Positions 23,451 through 36,465 of a DNA stretch of 64,000 nucleotides are shown here, in pieces. The stretch spans positions 73,182,647-73,246,646 of the forward strand of contig NC_051069.1 of the NCBI RefSeq assembly GCF_004664715.2, in the 5' to 3' direction. The notes below the pieces were generated by a model, which saw nothing but the letters and a program-made list of their open reading frames with translations, made no database searches and was not told the origin of the DNA. Source of the DNA: Peromyscus leucopus. Lineage: Eukaryota > Chordata > Mammalia > Rodentia > Cricetidae. Numbering within the stretch: the first letter of the stretch is position 1; every line of letters begins with the position of its first letter. A program made the position numbers and the translations under genes.

Positions 23451-25859
23451 CAGAGATTCTCATCTACCCTCAAAAAAAAAAAAACGTGAACCCTGCTTTA
23501 ACTTCCAGACATTATGGTTTTCCCCTCCCTTTTACTATGGATGATTTTGTTAAGCTTTGTGGGGTTTTCTCATAAAGAGAGACAGCGCTTTCTCCGCCAT
23601 CTCTGCCATGTCTTTATAGTTTCCCCATGGGTGTGCCTCTCCCCTCCCGTTTAGTTAGGATGCTAAGATCATTTTCCCAGTGCGGCCAGTTTTTATTTGC
23701 ATTGTGACCTGGGGACTCTGCAGACTTAACTCTATAGTCAATTCATATATTTCCCTTCCTCCTCACCCCCCTGCCTCTGCCATTTCAATGTTAAAATGTT
23801 GAAAATCTTCCAAATCTAACATTTTGCCAGGAATTCAAGGCCGGGGTCCTTCTCGTTCAACTCTTGCTGGCTTTCGTTACCCTTCTCAATGGGTTAATGA
23901 CTCTTGAGCCTCAGTTGTTCTCCCAGCCCAAGAGATGTGAAGATAAGCAAGAATTCAGACTTTTCAGGCAAGCCTTTATTTATTAATGCATGCCTGCTGG
24001 CTGCCAGACTTCGGGTGCTGGTGTGCCTTCTGCCGATGGGACCCAGCACTGATCCATGTGTGGTCATGCTAGGGCATTCACTTTCCCATCCCTGAAGTGT
24101 GAATTCTTTTGCCATTCTGTTGGTCTTAGTGAATCCACAGTATACACACCTGCGGGGGAAGGGAGAGCCATGCTGTCACTCACCTAATTGACAACAGGTT
24201 GAGGACAACCACTCAGGTGTTTGCTTCCCAGTACAGTGTTAGCCCTACAGTCAAAGATGGTGAGATGTTCGTCATTCTTTTGTGCAGAAAAGCATCTTTT
24301 CACAGCACGAATGGAAAGCTAGTTGTAAGTTACTGAAATGGTCTAAGAAATCAGTGCATAACCAGAGACCAAATAATAGAATTTTCCAGCAGCCAGACTT
24401 TTTATAAATCATAATTTTTAAATGCTAAGGAAAAACAAGCATGCCCTTATGGACTTTGTGTAATTGGGCACATAGAGAACTTTCTGCCTCTATCTGGCCT
24501 TCATGTTTTGGATTACTTCATAATTCCCTTGAGTTTTTTAGGTAACAAAATTCTGATGGGCTCGGCTCACAATTTGCTGTGTCGTAATCAACCTTGGCAG
24601 CTGAGAGCTCCGAGGGTGTCGGAGAGAGAGAATGGATTTCCTCCCGTGCCACTCAGTAAAGCACGCGGATATCAGTGTGTGCATGGTAGAAACATACTTC
24701 TGCCAGAAGAGCAGCAGGCGGCATTAAACGTACAGCCTTTGTGTGCGTTGCTAGGTTACTTGCTTTTGAGTCTTTTCCTTTACAATAGATAATCATTAAA
24801 AACTCAGCACTGAGGGGGAAAAATAGCGAAAGGAAAGCAGTCGTATGAGTAAATGGGAGAGTAATGTTAGCATTAGGACACTGGGTATGATAATAAATAT
24901 ATTAGATTACTGCCAGAGGAAAGATATTTGAACATTAGCCAAGAAAGGATTCCACTTGGCCACAAACCACAGGGAAATATTTTTAATTCTAAAATCATTA
25001 ATTCTGTTTTCTCAACTTTCTCATGTGGACATTTTAGTTTTCATCCTTCTATTTCTAATGGAATGAGATAATGGCCCTCAAACTGCAAATGCATACGGTC
25101 TGCTCATTTCCAGTGTGTCCCTTCACTTACTCTTGTTCTCACTGTTGCGTTTGAATTATCAGCAGTGCCATGATTCATCTCTGATGACACCTTTAGATTC
25201 CCAACGAAGGAGCCCCGAGAACAGTGTGTGGCTCCAGAGCTACACGTATGGACTCTGTAAAACGTGGATGTGTGAAATATCAAAACCACTCGTCACTATC
25301 TTCCTGTCGTGGCTGGTCTGGGGACCATCTGGTTGTCCCCTTCTTCTTCCTGCACCCCTCCTTTGGAATTCCCTTCCTTTTCCGGGCTCCTTAAACATGT
25401 TTCCTGTGCATACAGGGAGGGGTAGGTACGGTGGGGTCTCGTACTTCATTTATAATAATTGAGAAATATGAGCATATTCATAAAAATTTTAATATCAAAT
25501 TCCCCGATGGCTTCTTGTGAAGGGCATTTCAGCTAAATTTGGAAGGTGGACTATGTGACCGTAGCAGGAAACAGGAAAGCAGGAGACAATTGTAGATGAA
25601 AGAAGCTGTATTGAAGGCAAAGATTCTGCCCTTTTCTCCTTCCGTTTCGTTTTCTTTCCCTCTTTCCTTTCCTTGACACATGCATATTTATCTGTTCTGG
25701 GCCTAGGGAGCAATGAGTGCGGCAAGAGTAATCTTGGGGATCTAGGAAACTCATTCGGGGTGTGATCATGGGGGCAACAGTGTAGCATCTATTGCACAAA
25801 GAAGAGGGTGTTTAGGCATTGCCAAGGAGTGAAAATTTCCCCAGGCTGCTTTCTAAACC

Positions 25860-25863
<4 letters not shown>

Positions 25864-25912
<49 letters not shown>
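25864..25912. repeat. (GT)n microsatellite
   Basis: About 24 GT units. Confidence 0.97.
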
Positions 25913-25915
<3 letters not shown>

Positions 25916-27507
25916 GCACATGAGTGTATCTCTGTGTGTCTGTGTGTGTGTCCCGAAGTAATTAAGGTGTCTCGGGGGAGCTCTGGTCAAGCTGAGCGCC
26001 GCTAATACAAAGCCTTGTGAGGCAGTGTGTGACTCTGTGCTGTTGGTTTTGCACACTTAAACTGAGTCAACACTTAGACAGTTGGCAACTGATACCTGAA
26101 CCAGTAAAGACCAAAAATAAAATGAGATAAAAATGTCAAAGGTGATCCTTAACTCGGAAGTCTGTATTACCCTGCCCATCAACAACGGGAGAGCTAGAAA
26201 CAACTACAGATGGTTAACACAGCTATTGAAATGTGTGCCTCTTTTGAGACACCCCCAGAGCTCTGGGGAAGCATATGGTGTTCCCTCTTGCCAGCTTTGC
26301 TTCTGATAAGCCCTTTGCTCTCTAAAGGCCATTTTCCTTCTGCCTGGGCCTACACACTCAGCTCCTCCAGCTGTAACATCCCGAGTTACTCAAGTCACAA
26401 ATTTTGCTTTGTTTAGAAACTGGCACACAATGGCTGATTTCACTGTTTTTGCATTCATTAACAAAGCTAAATTCTACGGCTGCGATTCAGTCAGCAAACA
26501 TGCTGTTTGCTTTGCACAAAAATAGGTAGATTTTTGTTCTTCAAACTAGGGCATATTGTTATCACTGCAGAAGGGCAAGCATGTTTTCAGAACACTGGTT
26601 CTTGCTTATCTTGAGGAAGGGTAGTTGCCATGGTGATCTCACAGTCTCTGGAGGGAATGTGATCATGGCCTTAAACAACCCACGCAGCCCACTGAGTGTG
26701 GAGCACCCCTCTGCAAAGGATTTCCTTCCACGGAAATTATTTGCGTGCCTGAAATACGTAGTTGAATTTCTACAGTGCGGATTTGTCATAGTTTTGGTTT
26801 GTACTTTTAAGAACTGTAATTAAAACCAATTAATTTGTGTTGATGAATTGTTTTGCAGTTTCCTTTGAGAATGAGGTTAACTATACTCCATGTTGACTAT
26901 TCCATGAATGCCCTCTCACTCACACAGAAAACTCTATGTTCTTATTCATACAAGCTGTCAGACTTAAGCAAAGCAGTCCAGCAAGGTGTTGTGCCAGTGC
27001 ATTTCAGTCCTTGAGGTTTTCAGACTTTGAATGTGTGCCCTTAGGAGCAGGGGACCCTCCCGTCTATGCAAAGTCACCAGTGAAACAAAAGACGATAGAT
27101 ACTCGTACACAGAGCACTCTGGAGCAGTACTCTAAGTGCACAGTCGGTAGTTCTGAACGAGCAAGTGCCCGGAGTGCAGATTGATGTGTGAACACTGTAT
27201 TTACAGGGCCGAGACCGCACATTTGCTCTGCAGCTGTGTTGAACGGTTATCAGTTTGGCGTGCAGCGTGATTATTTTGGAGGGAGAACACACACTTCAGA
27301 CCCCTTTTGGCAGGGCTCAAGTAACTGAAGTACCTGCTGCTGAGACGAATCATGTGAACTTAATTAGATTTGCTACGTAATTAGCCTTGGAGGAAACCTA
27401 GGGAAAATCCTTGTGGGTTGGTGATTTGTTATATCAAATGTAAGCGTGCTCGGTTTTGGGGTGTGGGAATTGAAAGTAATGTGACTTGAATGCATCAGAA
27501 AGTCTGA

Positions 27508-27600
27508 TGCGCGCGCGCGCGCACACATCACCTATACACATGTATGTGTGTACATATATATATGTTTGTGTGTACATACATATATATGTACACACACAGC
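27508..27600. repeat. (GC)n/(CA)n/(TA)n alternating tract with a hairpin
   Basis: TGCGCGCGCGCGCGCACACA at 27508-27527, then TG/TA/CA alternation to 27598. A 12-bp inverted repeat (27567-27578 with 27585-27596, 6-base loop) lies within it. Confidence 0.92.
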
Positions 27601-27640
27601 ACACACAGACAGAAAGAGAGCACTTTTAAAAGTGAAACTT

Positions 27641-27910
27641 TTCCGGGGGAGACCGGAATGCTTGCTCCGAGAGCTGGAATTTGTTTGCTTTCTTACTGGG
27701 GATGGCTCCCTCTTGCGCACGGCCGTGTCCCCTTGATGGAACTTACATATGTGTTCGGCTAGCTTTTCACGGCCAATGCGAGCCCACAGCTCCCTAGTGA
27801 GCACCGAGTGTCAGCTGCGGGGGGGGGTGGGGGCTGTGCCAATAAGCACAGACTCGGCTGGCGTACGCCCCCTGAGCCCGGGACCCTGCGCTGCACCTAT
27901 GTTTACGTTG
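27641..27910. promoter_or_regulatory. Small CpG-island-like patch
   Basis: Hand count over 270 bases: 17 CpG, 77 C and 85 G, giving 60% GC and CpG observed/expected of about 0.70, which passes the usual island thresholds. It contains a CCAAT box at 27773-27777 and a G-run GGGGGGGGGTGGGGG at about 27819-27833 (SP/KLF-like and G-quadruplex-prone). No TATA box or initiator is evident and no transcript is visible. Function is inferred. Confidence 0.45.
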
Positions 27911-30262
27911 AATTTAAGATTGCTGTCATTTCAGTGGCTTGCTCTGTTGCCTGTTGTTTTGATTGAAAAAAGGGGTTGGGGAGGTTAATTTAATTCTTAA
28001 AAGACATTTACTTAAATACTTTGGAAATTTGCTTCTCTAGTGCTAATGTCCTAAAAAAATGAGTTAATTGTGGAGAACAGCTATAAAATATTTACTGTGA
28101 GGAGATTAAATTTTATTCCCCTATGTAAGGTGAAGCCAAGGTAAGTCTTGCACACTGTGCTCACTTCAGTATTTCATCAGCCTATCAAAAAGTTGTCATA
28201 GTTTAATCAGAGTACTTAGTGACATAAATCCTTCCAGACTGTCTTGTAAATGAGGAAATAAATGAAAGGGAGCAGCGTTCATTTTCCTGTGAACTGCTTT
28301 AATGGTTTGAAACTCACCGTAGAAACTGTCAAACTTTCAGGGACGACCATAAACTGAAATCACGTTGAGATCTCACAATCACATACTTCGGACTCACGCC
28401 AGCTGCTCAGAATGAACTGCACACAAGTCCCTCCCATGCACATCTTCTCAGAAAGCCCCTTCAAAAATCTCCTATCCTGCAGACCCAGGCTTCGCTTGCT
28501 GTAATTCTGATTAGAGTGCCGTCTAGTTCCCACTGCCTGAGCCCTCCTCCTCACAACTGGCTTTAACTGTTCTGCTTCTTACAAAAGATGAAAAAGAGTC
28601 TCAATTCGACTGGAACTAATGAATCCTGTTCACAGGTGCAGGAGCAGCAGTAACTGCAGAATTACGTTGGGTCGGAACAAGAGTCTTGGAATACTTGAGA
28701 CTCTCGAGTCTTTTTGATGATGCACCTGCGATGCGTGAGCGCCACTGGTTCGTTCACATTGCCAGCACTGTGTGTGTACCTGTGTGAGGGTGGCTCTTTA
28801 GTCTGCCTCTCCCAGACTCCCTTTTTAACTCGTCATCACCACATAGAGATGGTCAAAGGATTAAATCAAACTGTATAGGTAGCTAATAGTAACTTGTTAT
28901 CAAATAGGACTATCCACTTAGCTACTGTCTAGTTTGGGTTAGTTCATACCATCCCTGCTTCTCTGTGTACATATGCATGCTTCTTCGTTGAACTTCATTT
29001 TTCACACACACACCCCATATTTCTCCATGTTGGTTTTCCAGCTGCTCCTTGCGTGTGTTGATTATATGCCAGAGTATTTGTTCGAGGCCGTTTGTGCTTG
29101 GGTACACCATTAGCCATGACATATGACTGATATGTGAACCCCTTGTGGCCTCTAGGGTGGGGGCAGGTCAGTACTTTCTACCTGAGTCACAGGATTCTTC
29201 ATTAGAGGACCTGATTTAATTTTTGGAACTGAGTTCCAAGTTAGTAAGTAGCTTTAAAGACTAAAATAGTAGTAAGCAAATGTTCTGACCCGCCTAAATA
29301 AAACACGTGAATGTTACCTTTTACGCCGCTGCTAACCCAGCTCACCTCAAGTCCCTCGCTAACCGTGCCTTTCGTCAGACGTTTCTACACCTAACTATAA
29401 AACTGTTAGAAGAGCCAGATGTCAGTCACCAGCCACCCCTCCGTTAAATCTGCGATTTTATCCTCCTCGTTGGAAGTTGATCTCCACTAAGTATGCCGTA
29501 CAGCCTCCGCAGGGCTGTGCGCAGAGCCGAAATCATCTTATCAGCACCTAATTTTCTCAATTACGGGAGTACAGAATGAGCCATGGCTGTGAACCATCTC
29601 TCGACTCCTAAAATACTGGCAGGAAAATGTGTTTGAAATTCATAGACAGTCAACCTGAAAAGCGTTTTTGTAAGAAATAACCAATTTTAAAGGCAGAAAC
29701 ATCAGTGGAGAGAAAAGCGCACTCTGGAGTCTGCATTTTATTTGAGTTAGATACTGGAAATCACTGTAATTGCTTGATTTGTTTTCATGAACAGGCTAGA
29801 CTTAGCTTGATCCCAAAGTCATATGCATCTAAATAAGGAGGCTTTTCCCGTGCCCCTTTCTCGCTTTTGACACATATCTCTACCACAAATTTAATTTGTT
29901 AGTTTTTCAGTGATTAAATTTCACGAAGACAAAGATAACTTTACGAGTAGTGGCAGACAAGAGCAGCATCACATTGCTGACTAAATGTCTTCCAAATGAT
30001 TGATGACAACATGTAACATTTATTTCTGCTGTGCTTTGTTGTTAAAATTGAAGTAATCTATCTAGTGGCCAGAGTCAAACTACTGAAGAGTAACTCGGCC
30101 TAATATAGTCAGCAAAATCAACCTGGAAAGGTTACATTGCTTTTGCACCCACAATTAATTTTTAAGAAAAGTGTTTCATTTCATAAAACATTGATATTGT
30201 CTCTTGGCATTATGCATATATGTTACGCGGTCACTCCTCCTCCCAGCCTGTTTTCTGTGTGT

Positions 30263-30305
30263 CAGTGTGTGTGTGTGTGTAGTGTGTTTGTGTATGTGTG
30301 TGTTT
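30263..30305. repeat. Imperfect (TG)n microsatellite
   Basis: TG-rich tract with several interruptions. Confidence 0.9.
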
Positions 30306-33300
30306 AGCAAGTTATTTTCACACCCGTTTAAACATAAGCAACACTATAGAAATTTAACGTGTTTAAAGAGAAGGAAAAATATCTTTTTAAAACTTTGGTG
30401 TTTTACTAAGACTAACTTTTGAAATAACAAATATTTTAGCCACCGTTTAAAAAAAAAAAAAAAAACAGTTTCTCGGGTTTTCTTTTTTAGAAAGATGGGG
30501 ACAGTTGGGAAGGAACCCGTCTGTTCCTTTTAGTTTCACTTTAAGTTTAGGCTTGAAACTTCAGAACAGGTTGCAAAAGTAGGAGAGTGATAACTCCTGA
30601 CTAACGCAGCCGCTCAAACCCTAAGCAGCGCATTTCCCTGTCAGACAAAGGTCGCCTTAGCCGCGACGATGTCTGATGCCTGACTTCTGAACATCTGGTC
30701 GTGGTAGACTACGACACCAAGAATCTTATAGAAAAACATGCAGAAGCCTGGCCTTTTGAGATCACCCAAAGTCACCTTTCAGGAGGATTTTAATTTCCAG
30801 GTGCCAAGCACAACGGAAATCCTACCTTATGGAGAACAGAGCTGTTTGCTCCCGGGGAGGCTCCAGGCTGCTGCTCGCTTATGTTTATCATTATGTGCTC
30901 GCATCCTAAGGAAATTCCGCCTCCTCACGCCGCTATTGCCTTGTTCCAAGCTCTTTTCTATAGGAAGAATTTGAACTATAAAATTTGAGAAGCTTCGGCG
31001 TCTGTGGAAATTTGAGAGCCCTGCCTTCCCCCCTTTCCTGCATATAACATATTTTAACAAACGCATTGCGTCCCAGTGCATTCTACATGTCAAATCGCAC
31101 ATAGTTTATCTCAGAGGAGTCTCAATCTTGGGCTGCGAATTTGTGAAGCCCTAAGGCACCCTCAGAGGCTGTAAATGTGTTGCAGGAATATTTAACGAGG
31201 AAATTAATTTTCAGTCATTGTTTTTTCTCTGTCATTTATTGAAAATGGGGAGCACCCTGGGTTGTTCAGACTACGGGGAGAATTCCGAAGTCAGACACAA
31301 CCCTTGCCGATTTTACCTGGGAAACCAAAGTAGTATTGATGAGGTGCTGGGTTTTATGTTTGTGATGCCTAATTTAGAACTTGTGAAAATTAAAACAAGC
31401 TAATATTTTTAAACGTCTGGGCCCCTAAACCATAGTAGTATGGTGTTGTGTTTTTAAAAAATACTTTTAGATATAAGTGAAAGAGTGGTCTATCGTGGCC
31501 TTGTTTTCACTCAGCTCTTATTTTAATATAGCAGAATTTAAAAACTAGTTTTGAAAAGCAAAAATCTAATCCCTATAACACAACACTTTTTAGATTAGTA
31601 TATGAGGCATTGATTTAACATTAAATTGTGATTTTAAAATTTTTACTGCTTCAGTTTCTACAGGCAATACATCAAGAGTTGCTGAGATTTTTCATATTAA
31701 GATGTTAATATTGTGGCATATTGTGACTCTGAATCACAAAGCATTCTTTGCCTATTTAATGTCATTTCCAACTGGGTGTTAGGTAGCTTGGCGGTATCCA
31801 GGGAAACCTGGGGGTGTCTGAAACGGTACTTGTTTCCAGCTTCAGGAAAAAGCTTCCATTTTAAAAATAGAATTGGAATTTAAGTAGAAAAAAAATATAT
31901 ATAGTTAGTTAGAGTTTAAATTTTAAAAAAAGCCCACTAATTTGGGATTCTTTAAGTAGCTGAAAAAAATGTTGAAAATTTTCATATCAAATTGCCAGTG
32001 ATTTGCATTAAAGATGAAGAAATGGATACTTAATGACAGACATTGAAGATGTGTCGGTGAAGTCATATAACAGAGGCCTCGGATTTCAATTTAGTTATGA
32101 CTATGATTTTACACTTAGAAACTTTGCCGAAATAGTTTGCCTTAATAGTAATATTTTTTAGCATTTTATAAATATGGGTAAAATGTTATCATTCATATAC
32201 ATAGTACTGGGACACTGACATATACCTCTAGTTTTCAAGGGTATCCTGTCGACCTGGGGTTAGGGTGGGACCCCGTGACTACTGAAGAATGACTTATGTA
32301 TCTAATCCCATGGAAAATTGGCACGTAATATATGTGTAGTTTAAGCTCTGTTTTAAAAACATTCTGCGTAGTGTTTAGAGCATTAGCTTAAGTGAACATA
32401 ACTCCGTACATTGGTGAAGTTGTATTTATTTAGTTCAGTAATGTGGAGTTGCTGGCGCATGGCCCTTTGCAGGTCTCTGTGACTCATGTGCTGAGGAAGT
32501 GTGATTCAAGACATCAGAGTCTCTCTTTCTCATTTGCTAAAACTCATGTTTTGACTGTGGGCAAGTTTTCATGGCAGATTTAAAACAAATATTCTGTGAT
32601 AATATTTGGAAGCTGGGTGATGTCTAACCTTACATAAGTGGGATTAATATAAGGTTCATGGACTTTCAGGCTATCCACTATATGTAATTTTGGAAAACTA
32701 ATTTAGTCTTTCTTGTATGTTTAGTATTTAACTCTTGTGCTTCCAGTTATGACCTCTAGACACCTAGCTCTGTTTAGAAGGAAATCTGTTGTTTTACTTA
32801 CTTGTAAGTTAACACAGATGAAATGTAAATGAGTACAAATGCTAATATACTCACAAATCACTTCAAGCTGTTTCAGAATACACTTTCCTAGAAATGGGTC
32901 ATAATTCTTTGATCTGTCTACCTTATTCAGTGCTCCTGACAGCTTCAGCTTAATCTACTCCCACCCATGTACGAGGTCTGAGATACAGTCTACAGTTCAA
33001 ATTGTTAAAGTGCCATGGGTGCCATCGAAGGGCCCTCAATACTGGGCCAGTTTGTTAACAAAGCCAATTAAAATGAAATCTTCAGGCTTTCCCCTTGGAA
33101 TTAGGTTGTGGAGTAATGTTTCTCCTTCTTAGAACATGGAAGCCTGATTCTTCGACTCCACAAGTGACACTTGTCCATTTCACTTACAGCATCTCTCCAC
33201 TGTTTCTGCTTTCCTCAAATTCCATCAAGTGCACAGAAAAGTTAGTTAGTGCTTGTTCAGCCATTTTACCAGGCAGTGTCAGCATAGTAGCTGTAAGAAA

Positions 33301-33769
33301 GCAGAACACATAGGAAAGGCCGACTATGGTTTCTACACTCTCTTTGGACTTGACCTCACAGCTTTCCAGCTCTTGCTGGGGTGGAGTCTTCCACAACGGG
33401 CTACATCCAACTTTCTGTCACTAGAAGAACTGAGTACACATTATTCCTGAATTCCTCTTAGAAGGAAATATGAGCCCAGAATGGCCTTGAAATAAAAATA
33501 CAAACAAAAAACAAATGGGTGTGTTAAAGACATACTGAATAGTAGTGTATGGTCTTCTTGACTAGTTTTCCAAGTGTGTGGCTTCCGTAACATCCTCTAA
33601 CCCGCTGGACTCCTCTCAGAATCTTCTCTGCGGTGACACATCACATTTCCATGGTCTCACCATGTGGAGAAGAAGTTCTTTTGCTATGCAGGATATTTTA
33701 ACCATTTCTGGAGCTCTTCATTGGTCACTAGCTCCAGGGCCTACTGACTAGCGACCTGGATCTATGCTC

Positions 33770-33783
33770 CCACCAGGTGGCAA
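33770..33783 (+). promoter_or_regulatory. Near-consensus CTCF core motif
   Basis: CCACCAGGTGGCAA matches the CTCF core CCASYAGRKGGCRS at 13 of 14 positions, in unique sequence 5.3 kb upstream of the last Bckdhb coding exon. Occupancy cannot be judged from sequence. Confidence 0.5.
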
Positions 33784-34534
33784 CACTAGACCCTGACTTG
33801 CCTTGTGGGCTGAGTGCAGCCTCTTCAGTGGTCCTGGATAGCCACCTCCATCCTCCTTCCTGGAGCACTTAATATATCTGGGGTGATTTCTTAGGCGTTT
33901 TCAGGCCTTGTCAGGAGCTGCTGGGCCGTGTGCTATTATGGATGCCGTCGTTCAGGTTTGACTGTTTGCATAGCAGAATCTTTCTTCAATGCTGTTTCAA
34001 ATCCCTGCCTTACTGTAGATAAGGGACTTCTTTAACTTGGAAAATCTTAAGAGGAAAACAAAAACCCAGTGATTGTTGCACATTCTGACGTGTCAGGCAT
34101 AAAAACAAGCAACTTTTCATATGTTACTACACATCTAAAGAGGTAAATGAGTTACGGGATGGTAGGAAGCTACAGTAATGCAAAATACAAAGTATTTTAA
34201 TTTTGCTGTTGCTTATGGAGACTTGGAAAGATTAAATCATACCAGAATAAAGATTCTCCTCGTATACAATTCCAGATTCCTTGCTGTGCCAATTATATTA
34301 TGCAACCCTACCATAAAAACAACATGAAGATTTGCCGAGGGCTGCTGAAGTAGCCGCAGTGTTCTCGAATGCCTGCATAATCTTTTCAGTGAGACAGGAG
34401 AATTAGTGGCCGATGAACTTAATTTTTTAATAGAGGAAAATGACATTATATATTGTGAGGTCTTGAGGGATTCCGTGAAAGCCCTAACATGCATTTATGC
34501 AAGTATATATATTTCACAGTATTTATTACTACCT

Positions 34535-34890
34535 CAATCTGTTTTCTGTTGCTGTAATAAAATACCTGAGACTGGGTAATTTATAGGAATAGATAAAGTG
34601 GCCCTTGTTTCTGGAGGCTGGAAAGTCTAATTGCATTGTTTTGGCATCTGCTGAGGGTCATATTATGACATAACATCTTGGAAGACATCATGGCTAGACT
34701 TAGCAAGAGTGCTATGCTCTTCCTTTTCTAAAACCACTGCTGCTCTCATGGGGCCATGATGAGGTTATCTTCATGACCTCATCTAACCCTAGTCTACACA
34801 CCAAGCATCCATGTCCACATACCACTGACATAGGAACTAAGGAAGTGTCCAATGTGTGACGTTTTAGGGGACACACTTAAGTAGTTGCAG
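34535..34890 (-). repeat. ERVL-MaLR LTR (MST/MLT1/ORR1 type)
   Basis: Reverse MaLR LTR: CTGTTTTCTGTTGCTGTAATAA, AATACCTGAGACTGGGTAATTT, TTTCTGGAGGCTGGAAAGTC, ATGAGGTTATCTTCATGACC and GTTTTAGGGGACACAC in the canonical order. Confidence 0.85.
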
Positions 34891-35470
34891 TTACATCTAG
34901 CAAAACACAGACATAAAATGCAAGACAGCTAAAACCTCAGTAATATTTCCTTTATCTTAAACTATAATGAACCATAATTATTTTCTCTTACCTGCTTAAA
35001 AATTTGAAGAATCCCTGTCTCTTCTGATCTCATGACATTTGTTTTCCAAAAGCAAAACAAGGAAATCAATGTGTATTTTATATTATAGGAATCAGGCAAA
35101 TGAAGATGTATTTGCCTGCGTCCATGATTTTAGTGATTTATTATACAGTGCCTTCCTGGCTGTGGTGAGCAATCCAGATGTCTAATATGTACACAACTGG
35201 AACTGTGCTTGCTCAGATCTCTTAGGATAGCTCAGACATTCCCAATACCAGGACATCTGTTTCTTGCCTCAATTTTTTTCACATGTTCCATGGCCGTCAC
35301 CCTTCTCGTGATGGGGTAGAGACTTCTAAGACTGTCCTTAACACCCTGTCCCATTCAGTACTCTTTTGTAAAACTGTGATAACCCAACCTGCCTTCCACT
35401 TTACCTTTTTAAAAGGCATTCCTAATTCATTTTTTCTCTTATTATTGCTATTTTCAAAATTAATACATGT
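34891..35470. other. Intron, nothing recognised
   Basis: Unique AT-rich sequence. Confidence 0.4.
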
Positions 35471-35665
35471 AGGACTGGTGAGATGGCTCAGCAGATGAAG
35501 GCACTTGCCATATCAGCCAGATGACTGGAGTTCAGTTCCCAGAACCCAGGGAGGAGAAAACTGACTCCTAAAAGTTGTTCTTAGAACTCCACGTACACTC
35601 TGTGGCATGAGAATCCTCCCCTCCAAAATCATAAAATTTTTAATAAAAAAAATTAAAAGTAATAA
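35471..35665 (+). repeat. SINE B2/B3 family
   Basis: tRNA-like head GACTGGTGAGATGGCTCAGC, GAGTTCAGTTCCCAGAACCC, then a diverged body and an A-rich AATAAAAAAAATT end. Confidence 0.85.
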
Positions 35666-35674
35666 ATCTGAGTC

Positions 35675-35860
35675 TGAAGAAGAAGGACGGAGACCACAGG
35701 CTTTGTATCAGCGCATGGATGTTCCATGCCTGTGGAGTCAGTGTTCGACCTCGGACAGTCTCCTCACTCAGGAAATGGAATAAAAAGGAGATAAAATACA
35801 GCACTCGTGGAGCACAGAGCCTGGCACAATGGGAACACTGTCACTGTTATTATTAATATG
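35675..35860 (-). repeat. SINE MIR
   Basis: Reverse MIR: GACAGTCTCCTCACTCAGG, AAATGGAATAAAAAGGAGATAA, AGCACAGAGCCTGGCACAAT and CACTGTTATTATT. Confidence 0.7.
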
Positions 35861-36302
35861 TTTTAGGGGGAAAAACTCACATTTGGAAAAGCAGGTTCAG
35901 AAGCAAATTCGCATTCCATTTTGGAGTTCAGGTCTGCTGGAAGGACTCATCATGAGCAAACAGTATGCAGCTGTCACTGTATGACATTGGGGTTCACCTT
36001 CATCCTTCTCACTGGACCCCAAATGGCCTGAGGAAATCCTCTTGTGGTTCTTATGTGGATTCTCTATTGACCCTTGTTACATGGTGACTGTGTTGGAACT
36101 GGATGCAGGTGCATGCATGCTCCTCTCTCTGGGGAGAAAGACAAGGTACTGACTAAGGCCAGCTCTTGCCCTACCCCAGACATCACATATAACCTTCTTT
36201 ATAGCCCCGTGGGTTAGGTCATTACTCGATTCCTCATTCTTTGCACTTACTATTTCTGAATTAAATGTCAGCAAATACAATTTTTAAAGATGTATGTGCT
36301 TA
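35861..36302. other. Intron, nothing recognised
   Basis: Unique sequence. Confidence 0.4.
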
Positions 36303-36465
36303 ATCTGGGCTTTCATCTCATACCTGTAATCTCAACATTCAGGGCTACCTCAGTAGAACTGACAAGAGTTCAAGGTCAGCCTGGTCTATATTAGTGAATG
36401 AGTTCAAGGCCAGCTTGGGCTGCCTAGTGAGACCCTGCCACACACATACACAAAAAATAGAGTAA
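36303..36465 (+). repeat. SINE B1-related, diverged
   Basis: CATACCTGTAATCTCAACATTC, AGTTCAAGGTCAGCCTGGTC, GAGTTCAAGGCCAGCTTGGGC, GTGAGACCCTGCC and an A-rich tail. Confidence 0.8.

Larger units (their letters stand above)
23451..34534. other. Repeat-poor, CpG-retaining intronic block
   Basis: About 11 kb in which I recognise no SINE, LINE or LTR, only microsatellites. CpG dinucleotides are frequent compared with the first 10 kb of the window, with clusters near 24.6, 27.7, 29.4, 30.6 and 31.0 kb. All open frames here are short and unlike known proteins. Absence of repeats and CpG retention are typical of regulatory, constrained DNA, but that is inference without conservation data. Confidence 0.55.
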
